Below are positions 45,116 to 56,400 of a stretch of DNA of 64,000 bases, piece after piece; the stretch's first letter is position 1; each line of letters starts with the position of its first letter. The translations under genes and the position numbers were made by a program. Source of the stretch: Tricholomella constricta (taxonomy: Eukaryota > Basidiomycota > Agaricomycetes > Agaricales > Lyophyllaceae); NCBI GenBank assembly GCA_013368375.1, contig JAACJP010000016.1:558001-622000 (forward strand). Reading direction: 5' to 3'. The notes below the pieces were generated by a model. The model had not been told where the DNA came from and searched no databases. It saw only the letters and a program-made list of their open reading frames with translations.

Positions 45116-46421
45116 TCATTGGAGGTCGATGCAGTAATCATCTAGCGAGGAAGGCGAACGCGACTTTACACGGCACTCTAGCATCTCGGGGGTGAAGTCA
45201 TTCAATTGGCTCAACACCTCCGATAGTGCTGGTCGATCCTCCGGATACTGACTTGTCATTGGCTTCAAGAGCGCCAGGAACGGCTCGAGACCATCATATT
45301 GCTGTAATGACAGTAAGGAACAAAGTTTTGGACAAATGTTCCTTCACATACCTCAACAACGGTGAGAAGTGCATTGCCAAGCTGGTAAATATCGAGTTTG
45401 AATGGGTTATAGGGAAATGGGCTGAGAGGAAAGGCGAATTCCGGGACGGATCGATCTTGCCCAATACGCCCGACTTGGGTTTCCAATTCAACGCCTTTCA
45501 TGTACCTTGTCGATAAGCCGAAGTCGATGAAATAATACTTGTTCGGTCTGACCGACCACCGGGTATGCCACTCGATTGTGTCTCTAAGGATTCCAGTGTG
45601 CGATTTGGGTCTGACAAAGTGGGAACCCTTCGGGACCACCTTGGACCCGTCCATCATGAGATTAAAATAGCAGGCATCCCTGGACTCTGTCAGCCTGAAG
45701 GCTCAAGGAAGTTAGAGGATAGATAATTCATACCGATGTGCGATCCGACAAATATGCAATGTTTGGAGTCCCTGCAGAGTTGAGATCAGTCTATGGTTAC
45801 CAATTGCAGATGCAAGTTGAGCTGACCTCCACGAACTGCCACATGGCTTCAGCGAACTCTCCAACGAAGCAAAACGGCAGCATCGCAAAAGGGATCAGTT
45901 GTGGCATGACAAGCAAAGCGTTTCTTGGATCGAGTTCCGTTATGCCAGGAAGGGGAAGTAATGCTAGAACGGGCACACAGTGATTTCGTGGATGAGCTAT
46001 TTCACCCAGAGCAGTAGCAATGGCAGTCTCCTTGGATGACCGGTCAACATATTTGAGAACAACTTTCGACCCATCTTGAACACGGATTGCGTCGTTCAAA
46101 TCGGCGTGCTGGGTGTTCACATGAGTCGTGGTCGGATTATTTGAGCCTGGCGCAAATGCTCACCAGAATCAATTGCACTGAATCTTCATAATCCAAGTAG
46201 TTTAAATTTGCAGGTTGTACCGCTCGGATCCATGATGGTACCCAATCAGGATGGTATCGCGGGCGGAGCTGGTATCCATGTGAAAGCAAAAAGTTATAAT
46301 GTTCGACCCAGAATTCTTCTTGTTCAAGGCGTTTTCCCATGAATGCGTCTACATCGAGGGTGTATCCTTCCGCAAGAGCTAGCTTCAGTACGTGCTGGGC
46401 GCGCTCCCATTTTTTCGACAT
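45116..46421 (-). CDS. Kinase-like protein C (DFG retained)
   Basis: Start MSKKWERAQHVLKLALAEGY at 46421. Same exon plan as gene A and clearly more diverged from it than A is from B. Features: VVLKYVDRSSKE, LPLPGITELDPRNALLVMPQ, GLQTLHICRIAHR joined to DACYFN, MMDGSKVVPKGSHFVRPKSH, YYFIDFGLSTRYMKGVEL with a canonical DFG, LDIYQLGNALLTVVE, and a C-terminal end RVKSRSPSSLDDYCIDLQ. Stop TGA at 45116-45118. It is the only copy in the window with DFG, so it may be closest to an active kinase, although the start of the activation segment and the substrate are unknown. It lies at the left of unit 2 and is head to head with gene D. Confidence 0.75.
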
Positions 46422-46791
46422 CGTTTCAATAATCAGAATGGATAGTAGTGAAATCCAGTCGCATCAACTTCCAAGTGAACCTGTCTGGGAGCGGTGGAAG
46501 ACAAGAGGTGGTTGAAGTACCCTTGATGAATCAATTCGGAAGTGTTCCAGGTTCACACGATCGAGCGACTTACATAATAGGGAATTGAACTTTCAAAGCT
46601 TCAAAGCTTCACGGTGCACGCGCACGCTTCACACGACACCCCAGATCTCCAGACTTCGCTACATCGCGCACAGCCCTACTGCCACCGTCCTGCATCGTAT
46701 CTAATCCCATATATCTATTCGTTCGACATCATGCTCCATTCTGGCCCTTCAAGCGGAAGTCGTTTGTTACATAACTCGGTAGTCGAATCAG

Positions 46792-46797
46792 TATAAA
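46792..46797 (+). promoter_or_regulatory. TATA box of coiled-coil gene 2
   Basis: TATAAA lies 84 bp before the start codon at 46881, in the same context as 34165 in unit 1. Confidence 0.55.
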
Positions 46798-46880
46798 TTC
46801 CACACTGAGTTTGACCAAACGATAAGACTGCGATCCTTGACGGCACCCGATATCTCCTCTTATCTCTCATCCTCTAAATC

Positions 46881-49119
46881 ATGTACAACTACGAACGTGC
46901 AAAGTCTTTATTTGCGTTTGAAGATGCCGTGCGCAAACTACAGGACGATGTTGACTCCTGGGCTGAGAAAGCTGAAAAGGAACTCCACCCCAGGGTTCTG
47001 AGGAACGCTCGGTCTGTAGCAAAGAGGTCAGTGTCGGTTTTTCTCAGTGTCGATGCTAAGCTGGGTTAAATATGTCCTCGTAGCATTGCACTTGAGATTG
47101 TTGGCTTAGTGCGAACCCTCAACACTTTGTCGAGTGAAGAAGTGACCATGAGGCTTTCTCGGCTTCGACAAGAGGTTAAAACATTGAATGAGCTATTGTC
47201 TCAGACAAAGGTGTCTCTAACGGTGTGTATAGTACTTCTGACAATGCGGGCCAACAATGCTGACGTGGTCGTAGCAACTCTCAGAACAGTTCAAGGCGGA
47301 AGACAAGAATGCCCAAGAGAGTGTACGAACAGAACCCCCTAGGTCACTGCATAACGGTACAACGGGTTCAGAGGCGCTGATTTATCATGGCAGGCTTAGA
47401 GAATCGTTGGAGATAATAATGCAACAGCTGGTGCGCGGCTCCTTTTTTTTTACCTTTTTGATACCCATAATTGACGAAATGACATACTCAGGACATTCAA
47501 GTTGAGGAGCATCGCGAGGTAAATTTCGACTTTGGAATCAGGAACCTGTTCTAAAGGCGGAACTCAACTTTCAGCAAGCCTTTGGGCTCATCCCCCAGCA
47601 TCAGCAATTGGTGCGCCACACTAGCTTATGGCACTTCATGTACAAAACTCATTCAACTATCGACCTGAAAAAGCCCCAGCAATCCCAATATCAACGTCCA
47701 GTACGTCACGTTAGTCATCGGGAGAGTGGAGGCGCTGCTTATTCCATGTTTACCGCAGGGGCCAGCACTGCCATACCCTGCCACTCAAGGCCAAGATTTT
47801 GTTAGTCTCAATCTTCAATGTCCTCTTCGGGTCGAAGTTATGACACTATTGTAGATGCAACCCCTGGTCGTGTCGCCTCCGCACGTACCCGGCCGATACT
47901 CACCTACTCAAGGCCAAAGATTTGTTAGTCTCACATCCTCAATGTTTTCGTCTGGTCAAAGTTATGACACTATTGTAGATGCACCCCCCGGCCGGGTCGC
48001 CTCCGCACGTACCCGGCCGATACCCACCTACTCAAGGCCAAAGATTTGTTAGTCACATCCTCAATATTTTCTTCCGGTCAAAGTTATGACACTATTGTAG
48101 ATGCACCCCCCGTTCGGGTCGCCTCCGCACGTACCCGGCCGAAACCCCCCCTCCGGTTTGCCTCCTTGCCCTCTTTATTTTTATTTTTCCCTAACATCCA
48201 CTGTGCAGATGCATCTTCCATGCGGGCAGCTTCTGTACGTATCCGGCCAACCTCGTATTTCTATTTATGTGGTTAGCTTGGTGGTAACGTCCATTGCATA
48301 GGTATATAATCCAAGCGGCCAACCTCTGCAAGCGGTCCACGCCCGGTCATCCGATCTCTCAGGATTAAGTCCTCAACAGAACCCAGTACGCGTCACCTAA
48401 CCCGGTGTCGTGTACTTATACTAACCGCCACAATCTCCTTATCACTCTGAATCTCAGCATTTCCTTCCAACGGGAACGCAAGTCCCTCAGGTCCAGGTTT
48501 GTCTTAGACTGATCACCTGGATTCTGCAAGCACTAACCCCGACCCATATGTGCAGAGGCTACCGCAAGGACAGGGACCAGTACGTCTTCGCATTTCAACG
48601 GACTCAAAAATTGTTAAACCCTTTCTAAAAGAGGCCACAGCCGCAATATTCTCAAACAGCCCTTCAAAGTAGCTTCCAGGGCGGGGAACATTTTCCAATG
48701 ATACGCCAGATGCAAGGCCACGGAGTAAGTCGAGCCCTTTTTCATGCTGGAAGTGGTCTTAACAGTCTGTTTAGGCTATGTTCGCCCAGGATTCTACTAG
48801 CAATTTTCCACCCATCCAAAGTTACTCGCATACAACCCACGTTGCTTCTCAAATACCTCGCGAGGTCCAACGAGAGTCTAGGACTAGTGAAGATCTGGAG
48901 TGGCGCCAAAGAACTCGTGACTCTGCCACTGGTGATGCCCTTGATGTTGAATTTTTCTACCCTGCGGACCTGTACGGCAACAGTGGCCACGGGACCAACT
49001 CCTCCCGCAGCTTCACGGACTCCAGTAGCGCCAACGGCAATGGCACAAACTACACTAACACCACAACTGATGATTCTGATGATGATTGGGAAGGCATGTA
49101 TGCTCCGAACTCTGGTTGA
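46881..49119 (+). CDS. Acidic coiled-coil protein 2
   Basis: Diverged relative of the gene at 34255. It begins MYNYERAKSLFAFEDAVRKL; an intron follows with a GTCAGT-type donor near 47026; then SIALEIVGLVRTLNTLSSEE and RLRQEVKTLNELLSQTK. The last exon has IPREVQRESRTSEDLEWRQR and ends with the acidic DDSDDDWEGMYAPNSG (stop 49117-49119). Between them is a 123-bp tandem repeat (47784-48150) and about 1.3 kb of DNA whose exon structure I cannot fix, so the gene may be inactive. Similarity to copy 1 is far lower than between the kinase or Byr4 copies of the two units. Confidence 0.45.
47784..48150 (+). repeat. Three-copy minisatellite, period about 123 bp
   Basis: Units begin at 47784, 47907 and 48031 with CTCAAGGCCAA. 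Each contains AAAGTTATGACACTATTGTA (first copy GAAGTTATG...) and a GC-rich block with CGCACGTACCCGGCC. It is absent from the unit 1 equivalent. Confidence 0.9.
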
Positions 49120-49134
49120 GCTCATCTCGCACCT

Positions 49135-49300
49135 CCTTTCATCATGCTTCAACAATGGCTCTTTCCCTCAACCACTCGCCTATACTCCTGTCTATGTGCT
49201 TGCCCCTTTTCCATTTCCTTTCATCATGCTTCAGCGATGGCTCTTTCCCTCGACCACTCGCCTATACTCCTGTCCATATGCTTGCCGTTTTTCCATTTCC
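49135..49300 (+). repeat. Two-copy tandem repeat, period about 82 bp
   Basis: CCTTTCATCATGCTTCA and CTCGCCTATACTCCTGTC each recur after about 82 bp, downstream of coiled-coil gene 2. Confidence 0.85.
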
Positions 49301-49799
49301 TTTCAATCTTGCTTCAAACATATTTAAAGCCGCCCAAACTCTGTCGCATGCGAGTCACCTTGGTCTTTTACTCAACAAATCCTTGCTTCTTGGCGCTCGC
49401 CAAGGGACCGTCGCGCTCTGAGAGGTCTCATATTTGGAGGGCTATAACAACCATCAGGAATCAACGACAAGTGCCATACTTCAATCTGTTCTTGTTATCT
49501 CCCCAATCATTCAACAACAGATCGCTTGATCGAGTTTTGCTCAATGTTCAGTCGTGACGATGGCCGCTTTCATCTTACAGTAATCGCCTTTGTTCTGTGT
49601 GTAAATCTCCAATGTATCGCTCACCATCCATATTTGGACTTGGTGTGGTGTAGCTGTTTACCAATATCACCAACTCGCTATTTTATATGGGTCCTGAAAT
49701 GTTTGAGAGCGGGATCATGATTGGATAATGTGATACGGAGCTTCATAGTGGGCAATTCCCCGATGCGACAAATTTCAACCAAGAAAGTTGTATTGTAAT

Positions 49800-49880
49800 G
49801 TAGTCGGAAGTCACCCGCATCGTAACAGCGTTCCTGAATTGTCTCGCGAAGTCCAACGAGAGCCCAGGACCAGCGATGAT
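49800..49880 (+). pseudogene. Fragment of coiled-coil gene 1 exon in unit 2
   Basis: About 75 bases match 35030-35105 closely and translate as SHPHRDSVPELSREVQREPR, a short stretch of the last exon of the unit 1 coiled-coil gene. It directly precedes the region matching 35670 onward. It is probably what remains of the direct counterpart of that gene after a deletion. Confidence 0.7.
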
Positions 49881-50473
49881 CATCTCAATTTAATCTTACT
49901 ATTTCCCCATCCTTCAACTACTGCAATTCGACGAGTTGGTTATTTCATTTCACCTTGTCGCCTTTTTTCTGCAATTTTGGACTCGGTGTGGCTGTTCATT
50001 TATACCACGACAATATTCACTGTTTTGTATGAATCTTCAAATACCTCGAGCCAACCTGGCGAAGGTGGCTGGCGTGGCAGCAGCATATAGAAGGTATTAC
50101 ACTAGGAACAGGGCCATACAGTTAGTTACGACGTCGACTCTGAACACTCCTGAACACTACCAAATTTGCCACGAACAAAGTTCGAATGGATAAATGACGG
50201 TGGCACGAATATCGTTGAAAAACGTGAAATCCAGATGGTGGGATGAAAACTTGAATCGAGCGGTTGGAGCTTCTGTGGTTGAAGGATCGGGTGGACAGTA
50301 GTTTATACAAAAGTTGAGGTAGGGCGCCGGATATCTGCGGAGCCGACACTGTATCGCCACTTTGGTCAAATTTTGTCCAAGGATCAGCTGAATCCACTTC
50401 TCCTCTTCCACCGACCTTGGACTTCATTTGGTGCGATCAGATTCAACTGCCATCGATTTTGACCATATAAACG

Positions 50474-51788
50474 ATGTCGCAAAAATGGGAAGGCGCCGAG
50501 CATGCACTTAGGCTAGCTCTCGCGCGTAGACCCAACCTCAATGTAGATGGATTCTTGGGGAAACGCCGTGAAGAGGAAAAATTTTGGGTCGAGCATTATG
50601 ACTTTTTGCTTTCAAATGGATACCAGCTTCGGCCACGATACAATCCTGAATGGGTACCGTCATGGATTCGAGCGGCACAGCCCACGGAATACTTGGACTA
50701 TGAAGACTCGATACCATTGCTGATGGTGAGCGTTTTCGCCAGGTTCATAATTTTTTTTGATCATCACCAATAATAATACTCAGTACACCCATTTGAACGA
50801 CGCACTCCACGTTCAAGACGGGTCAAAAGTCGTTTTCAAACATGTCAAACGGTTGTCCAAGGAGACCGTCATTGTTACCTCTCTGAGTGACATAGCTGAT
50901 CCACGAAATCACTGTGTGCCAGTTTTAGCTGTTCTTTCCCTTCCTGGCGCAACGGAACTCGACCCAAGGGATGCTCTGCTTGTCATGCCACGACTGATTC
51001 ATTTTGCGATGCTGCCGTTTTGCTTTGTTGGAGAGTTCGCTGAAGCCATGCGACAATTTGTGGAGGTCAGCTTAACTTACATACGCAGTAAATATTCATA
51101 GACTGATATGACTCTGCAGGGACTCCAATTCATGCATGAGTGCGGGGTCGCACATCGGTATGGTTCACCCTCTACCTTCTTGAGCCTTCAGTTGACAGAC
51201 AGTCCAGGGATGCCTGTCACTTCAATCTGATGATGGACGGGTCAAAGGTGGTTCCGAATGGTTGCCACTTTGTCAGACCCATATCGCCCACTGGAATTGT
51301 CAGAGACACGATAGAATGGCACACACGATGGTCGGTCAAGCCGAACAAGTATTATTTTATCGACTTCGACTTAGCAGCATCGTACGCGCGTGGTGTTGAA
51401 ATTGAAACCCAAGTGGGGCGTATCGGACAAGATAGATCCGTCCCCGAGTTCGCCTTTCCTCTCAGCCCATTTCCTTATAACCCATTCAAAGTCGACATTT
51501 ACCAGCTGGGCAATGCACTCCTTACAGTTGTTGAGGTATGTGAAAGAACCTTGTCCAAAGATTTTTTTCCTTAGTTCCTTACAGCGATACGATGGTCTCG
51601 AGCCGTTCCTTGCGCTCCTAAAGCCAATGACGAGTCAATATCCGGAGGATCGACCAGCGCTATCGGAGGTGTTGAGCCAATTGGATGACTTCACCCCCGA
51701 GATGTTGGAGTGCCGTGTGAAGTCGCATTCGCGTACCTCGCTGGATGAAACTTGCTTCGAACTAAGCGAGCATTCACTGATACCGTAA
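50474..51788 (+). CDS. Kinase-like protein D (atypical, DFD)
   Basis: Counterpart of gene B in unit 2. Start MSQKWEGAEHALRLALARR. Order: LDYEDSIPLLM, an intron with a T-rich tract, VVFKHVKRLSKE, LSLPGATELDPRDALLVMPR, GLQFMHECGVAHR and an intron to DACHFNLMMD (Tyr replaced by His), YYFIDFDLAASY (DFD), VDIYQLGNALLTVVE and RYDGLEPFLALLKPMTSQY. The C-terminus is altered: after SLDETCFEL the usual stop is lost and the frame runs on to SEHSLIP (stop 51786-51788). It appears otherwise open. Kinase activity is uncertain because of DFD. Confidence 0.75.
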
Positions 51789-52061
51789 ATCCTTTTTTTC
51801 ATATTCACGCGAGATCATCGTCGTCTTGGGGGATGCAATATCATGGAATCGTGGCGATTCGTCCTGAAGCTCCACGGTAAGAATCCAACGTAGTTTTACA
51901 CGACTTATGATGAGAATTTCGATGAAACTGGGTCAGTATCGGCGGTAATGTGAAGGTCTGTTCCCGACAGAAAGCGTCAGCCTCGAAGCAGTGGCAGAAA
52001 GGCGATACTATTGACTTGAAGCTTGAGGCCTTGAGGCCTTGTGTTCTTTGCCCCAGAGACA

Positions 52062-52195
52062 ACCCAGGTATGACGAGATTGACTTGCGTACCGATAGTCT
52101 ACACTACAGACGTCCAACAACAGACCCAAGTGACAACCAAGCTATGACGAGATTGACATGCGTAGCGATAGTCTACACCACAGGCGTCCAGCAAC
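52062..52195 (+). repeat. Two-copy tandem repeat, period about 72 bp
   Basis: TATGACGAGATTGAC and GATAGTCTACAC recur after about 72 bp, in the 3' flank of kinase D. Unit 1 has a single copy at about 38110-38160. Confidence 0.8.
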
Positions 52196-52204
52196 AGAAT
52201 CAGA

Positions 52205-53097
52205 TGCTGAACTTATCTCTCAAAGTGCGCGTCGGCCTCCAAATTCGGGCGTCTGAGCATAATTTCCTCGAACTCATCCAACGTCCTCAAAGCAGCTGCA
52301 GGTGAAGGCCGATCGTGAGGGTTAGCGCTTGTCATGGCCTTCCACAAGGCAAGAATAAATTCAGTCCTTCGGGACCATATTTAACAGTACTTGAGCACGA
52401 GCGAAGCTGATGGAAGTCGCGGCTTCTGAACAGTGAACTTACAACCTTTCACAAGGCGAGAGATAATTTCAGTCCTTCAGGCTCATGATTAACAGTACAA
52501 GAGCATGAGCGAACCAGGCGGAAGTCGCGGCTCTGAACAGTGAACTTACAAAGTTGTCAGAAAATCATAAATGCCTGTGAGGTCGGTCAACATGCCCTGT
52601 ATGATTCGTCAGGTAGTACGGATCCGTTAGGCTGTTCTTGCAGCGTCTGGTCCCGAGCTGCCCTAGGAAGCGGTTGGCCCAGATGCAAGGGGCTTTGTCA
52701 AGGATGCGCCTTCATCAAGTAACAAGAGATACGCGATAGAGATAGCGTGGGCGCCTTCCCATAGCTCGGCCAGGAGTCTCGTAGACAGAGTGATGTCGAA
52801 TGCGGCGTGGTGGAGCAAAGTACCGGAGTCAAAGCCCAACAGCCGATATGGATCAATATTACCGCCCAGCACAAAGTATACGACGGAAGATGTTATATTT
52901 TTGAGCCCTAAAGCGAAGGTTTGTGCCGAGTAGAGAGAGCAGGTCCGAAAGTGGTCAAAGCGAGCGATGCGCATCACCGCTGAAAGAGACAACGACGTGT
53001 CCGTCATATCGTGGGGCCCGCCATTGCCTTGACAACCTCGGGAACAAGGCGAACCTGAAAGAGAAAATTCCACGAGATGTGCAGGGCTTTGCCTCAA
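52205..53097 (-). pseudogene. Second kinase-like frame, unit 2
   Basis: The 5' part is an open reverse-strand frame (52663-53097) with NIDPYRLLGFDSGTLLHHAA and LSTRLLAELWEGAHAISIAY. The 3' part, after a region with stops and a 110-bp tandem duplication (52340-52560), ends LALWKAMTSANPHDRPSPAA, then LDEFEEIMLRRPNLEADAHF and a stop. NPHDRPSPAAAL resembles the end of a protein kinase C-lobe. No start-to-end splicing works and no catalytic loop is seen, so I treat it as broken. The equivalent in unit 1 is further decayed. Confidence 0.35.
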
Positions 53098-53442
53098 GGC
53101 GGGGGCAGAGCGCGACGAACACGAGGCATCGGATAGATAGGGGGTTCAGCGTTAGAATGTGCCGGGCAGAGAACAGACATTGAGTAGCCTGCTCAACGTG
53201 GTAGACGACGAGGGAGAGACACCGGCGTGACGCGGAGAATTGGCTAACGGAACCCTAACCCGAACGTGCAACACGTCAATCTCGTGCAACTGCAAGCGAA
53301 ATTTGCTGGATTCTCATATCATTAGCCTTGCTTGTTCTTGTCCTACAACGACGATACCAGCGACGACGACGACGACGAACCCACGACTTGCGCAGCTCTA
53401 TAGCTGGGCAAGGTATGTTGATACGCCAATTCTTACGCCAAA

Positions 53443-56400
53443 ATGACTTCAGTACTTGCTTCGGGTCAGTATGGGCACGCGTCAGCATGTATGATGGCTC
53501 ACGATATATTTCCTGCAGTTCCTTCAGAGAACTGGGATGATGATTTCGAGTTTCAAGCACGAACGACGGCCACGACGACGACGAAGAAGAATTTACATGA
53601 TCCCAATGACACACACCGCATGTCTATTGCCAGCTCAGACTGGGACCACGACGACGACAACGACCACACCATTAACACGATTCTTGAAGACAGGAAAAAT
53701 ACCCTGCACCTCTCACCAGAGTGGATTGAGCCGGGCCCGTCTACACCGCGGCGTAGCCATCCCCATGCCGAGAATTGGGATGATGATTTCGAGGACTCGC
53801 CCGTGAGGAGGGCCTTTCCCTCGCCTCCGGGGAAGGAGAAGATCTCACCATCACGGGCGCGTCGCATGATACAGAACCAGCAGCCACGTCCGGAGAGCTG
53901 GGACGACGAATTTGATGCCTCGCCTGTGAAGCCGGCCCACAGGATTTCACCGACACGGGCGCGACGCGTTCAGCAGCACCAACGGAATGATAATTGCAAC
54001 GGGGTTGCATCAACAACCTTACCCAGCAGGCCCTCACGCAGCAGTGGTGGATCCTCGTCTTCGGAGGACGAAGGACCGCCACACGACCTGGACTTTGGGT
54101 ACGTTGATCGGGACCAGGAGGACCGCACCGTCACTGCTCGTTCTCGACGAGCGGCTCTTTCCCGCTTGTCCCCAGACAGCACGCCGCCCCCACCTGTCCC
54201 TGCGTTACCCCTTCCCTTCCTCCTTCCAACCTCAAACACCAGCCCGAGTCCAAGCCCGTTCCCGCGTTCGCCCACCTCCTCCGTGTTTTCTGTTCCTCTG
54301 ACTCACCGCCCGCCCTCTTCCTCCGCGTTTACCGTCACCTCCACAACACACCTCCGCCCGACTGCCTCCCGCTCCTCCAGCGGCCTTGGAGCCCTTCCGC
54401 CGTCCCCACCTATACACCGGGAGCGGGAGCGAAGGAGACTGAGGAAGAAGAGCCGCCCCCAGGGACCTGGGATAGAGCTTAGTACAATGCGAAGAGAGCG
54501 GGACAGTGATAGCTATGATTACAGATATGATACGGGCGGAGAGGAGGGGGAGGTAGACGGGAGGCCTCAGACGCCTCCCCCGCCTCCTGTGCAACCTGCG
54601 CAGAGCGTACCTGTAACGCCCAGTGGAAACGGAAATGCGGGCGGGGCCGGTGCATTGCTGAGCCGGATTGGGAGCGTTAAAAAGTGGGGTGTGAGGCGGA
54701 AGCGGGGGAGCACAACACCGGGGGAGGTCGTGGGGTCAGGCAAACTCGGTAAGTTCGCGTGCGGTTCGTATACATCATTTTGTTGACGATTACTACACAG
54801 ACACTCTTCCGCACCCCCGCCACCTGCTCGATGACAACAATCTCACCCCGCGCCCGCACAGCCAGGCCTCTACGTCTTCTGTACCCTCCTCCTCAGGCTC
54901 TTCCAATGCTCACCGTCCGTTTCCCCCACCACACGGAACATCCAGTAAGCGAATGTCCTCGCCCCATGCTCCTGTGACTGGGACTGGGACTGGGGGTACG
55001 TGGTTCTTCCGTGCTGCGTCGAGCTCGTATGCATCGCGGGGGAGCACGAGCGACATCAGCCTTCCCATGCAAGTGCATCCGCATACGCCAACGAAGAATA
55101 AACAGCGAGATGAGCAGCAGCAAACGCAGACGCCATCTCCTGCGAAGCTTGTGAAGAGGAAGAGCTTGGGGTTTGTGCAGCTGCGGCGGGGGCTGGGAGT
55201 TGGCGGCCATGGGGATGATGCTGCTGAGAAGGAGCGGGAGAGAGAAAGAGAAAGGTATGCGGGTCTTGGACTCGGCCGTGCCGGTGGTGGAGAGAAGGAG
55301 CAGGACGTATTTGTTGCTGATACCGGACGGGAGCCTGAGCGCGATTCGAGCGGGGGACGACGCAGTGAGGACAAGGACAAAGAGAAGGATGGCTCGCGCT
55401 CGTTCATGGGCTCCGTGCGGCGCATCAGCCTTGTCGGGCGGCACAAGCGTACCAAGAGCGGTGTATCGCTCTCCAACGTCACCGCGCGGTTGGACGTCGT
55501 TGGGCTTGGCGTCGGACTCCGAGACGATACCCTCACGCCCACCCCGAAGAGCGTCGCCGCTGCTCACGCCAACGCCAATGCAGCAGCAGCAGCGCAAATG
55601 GAGACTCCCAGAAAGCCGGCTCCCCAGGCTCATACGCACGCTCTCCTCCCCCCCATTGAACTTCAACCGCCCTCACCACCGCGTTTGCGCCCCACCCCAC
55701 AGCGCCCCCAGAGCGGCGCCGGCGGTGCGAAAGGCATTCCTCCAGAGCGTATGCTTTCTCCGACTCTATCCTCCTCGACAGTCGGAAGCACGGCTAGTGC
55801 ACCGCCGGTATCCCCCAGCGCGTCCCCGAACGCAGCAAGGCGGACGCCACTTGGCTCGCCACAGGCTGCGTCACTCGGACGTTCGACGATTGGGCCGGCA
55901 CATATTGTGGCGGTGGAGGGCCCAGGCGTCGTAGCTGGAGGCGCCACGGGGGCAATGCGGCGGAGCTCCTTGGGGGATTTGAAGATCCCGGAGAGAATCA
56001 GTCAGGCGCAGGTCGGGCTGAGAAGGGATATGGAGCGCGTTAGGGAGTTTGCAGCTGGAGTTGAACGTACGTTGATTTATTTCTTACCCGCTGTCTTGAA
56101 GTCTAGTGCTGATGCATTCCTTTTTATTGTTGTAGAGCTGAAGGAGCTGCAAGTGACGTATGACACGCTCGTTGCGGAGGTACAGGCAATCCTTGACGCG
56201 CATGCGCATGCACACGCGCAGCAGCATCAACAGCAACAACCGCAAGAGACCAGGGCCACCTCTCCCAGCTTCTTCGCCAACCTCCCCCGCCCGATGTCCC
56301 GCAACCGATCTCACACAAATCCGCCACCCCCATCCGCAAGCACCACCTCCCTTGCGCAAACTCTCGTCTCACATCCACTATCCTCCGCTTCGCCCCATTC

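Larger units (their letters stand above)
42361..55811 (+). repeat. Tandem segmental duplication, unit 2
   Basis: A 13.5-kb unit repeats the gene order of unit 1: aldolase 3' part, spacer, kinase-like C, coiled-coil gene 2, kinase-like D, second kinase-like frame, and Byr4-like gene up to its matching breakpoint at about 55811 (GGTATCCCC). The DUF7702 gene is absent. Confidence 0.9.

Noticed and set aside
54893..55666. Antisense frame of 257 codons in the Byr4-like gene
   Set aside because: GC-rich coding sequence commonly leaves long antisense frames; the sense strand is the one with conserved motifs.
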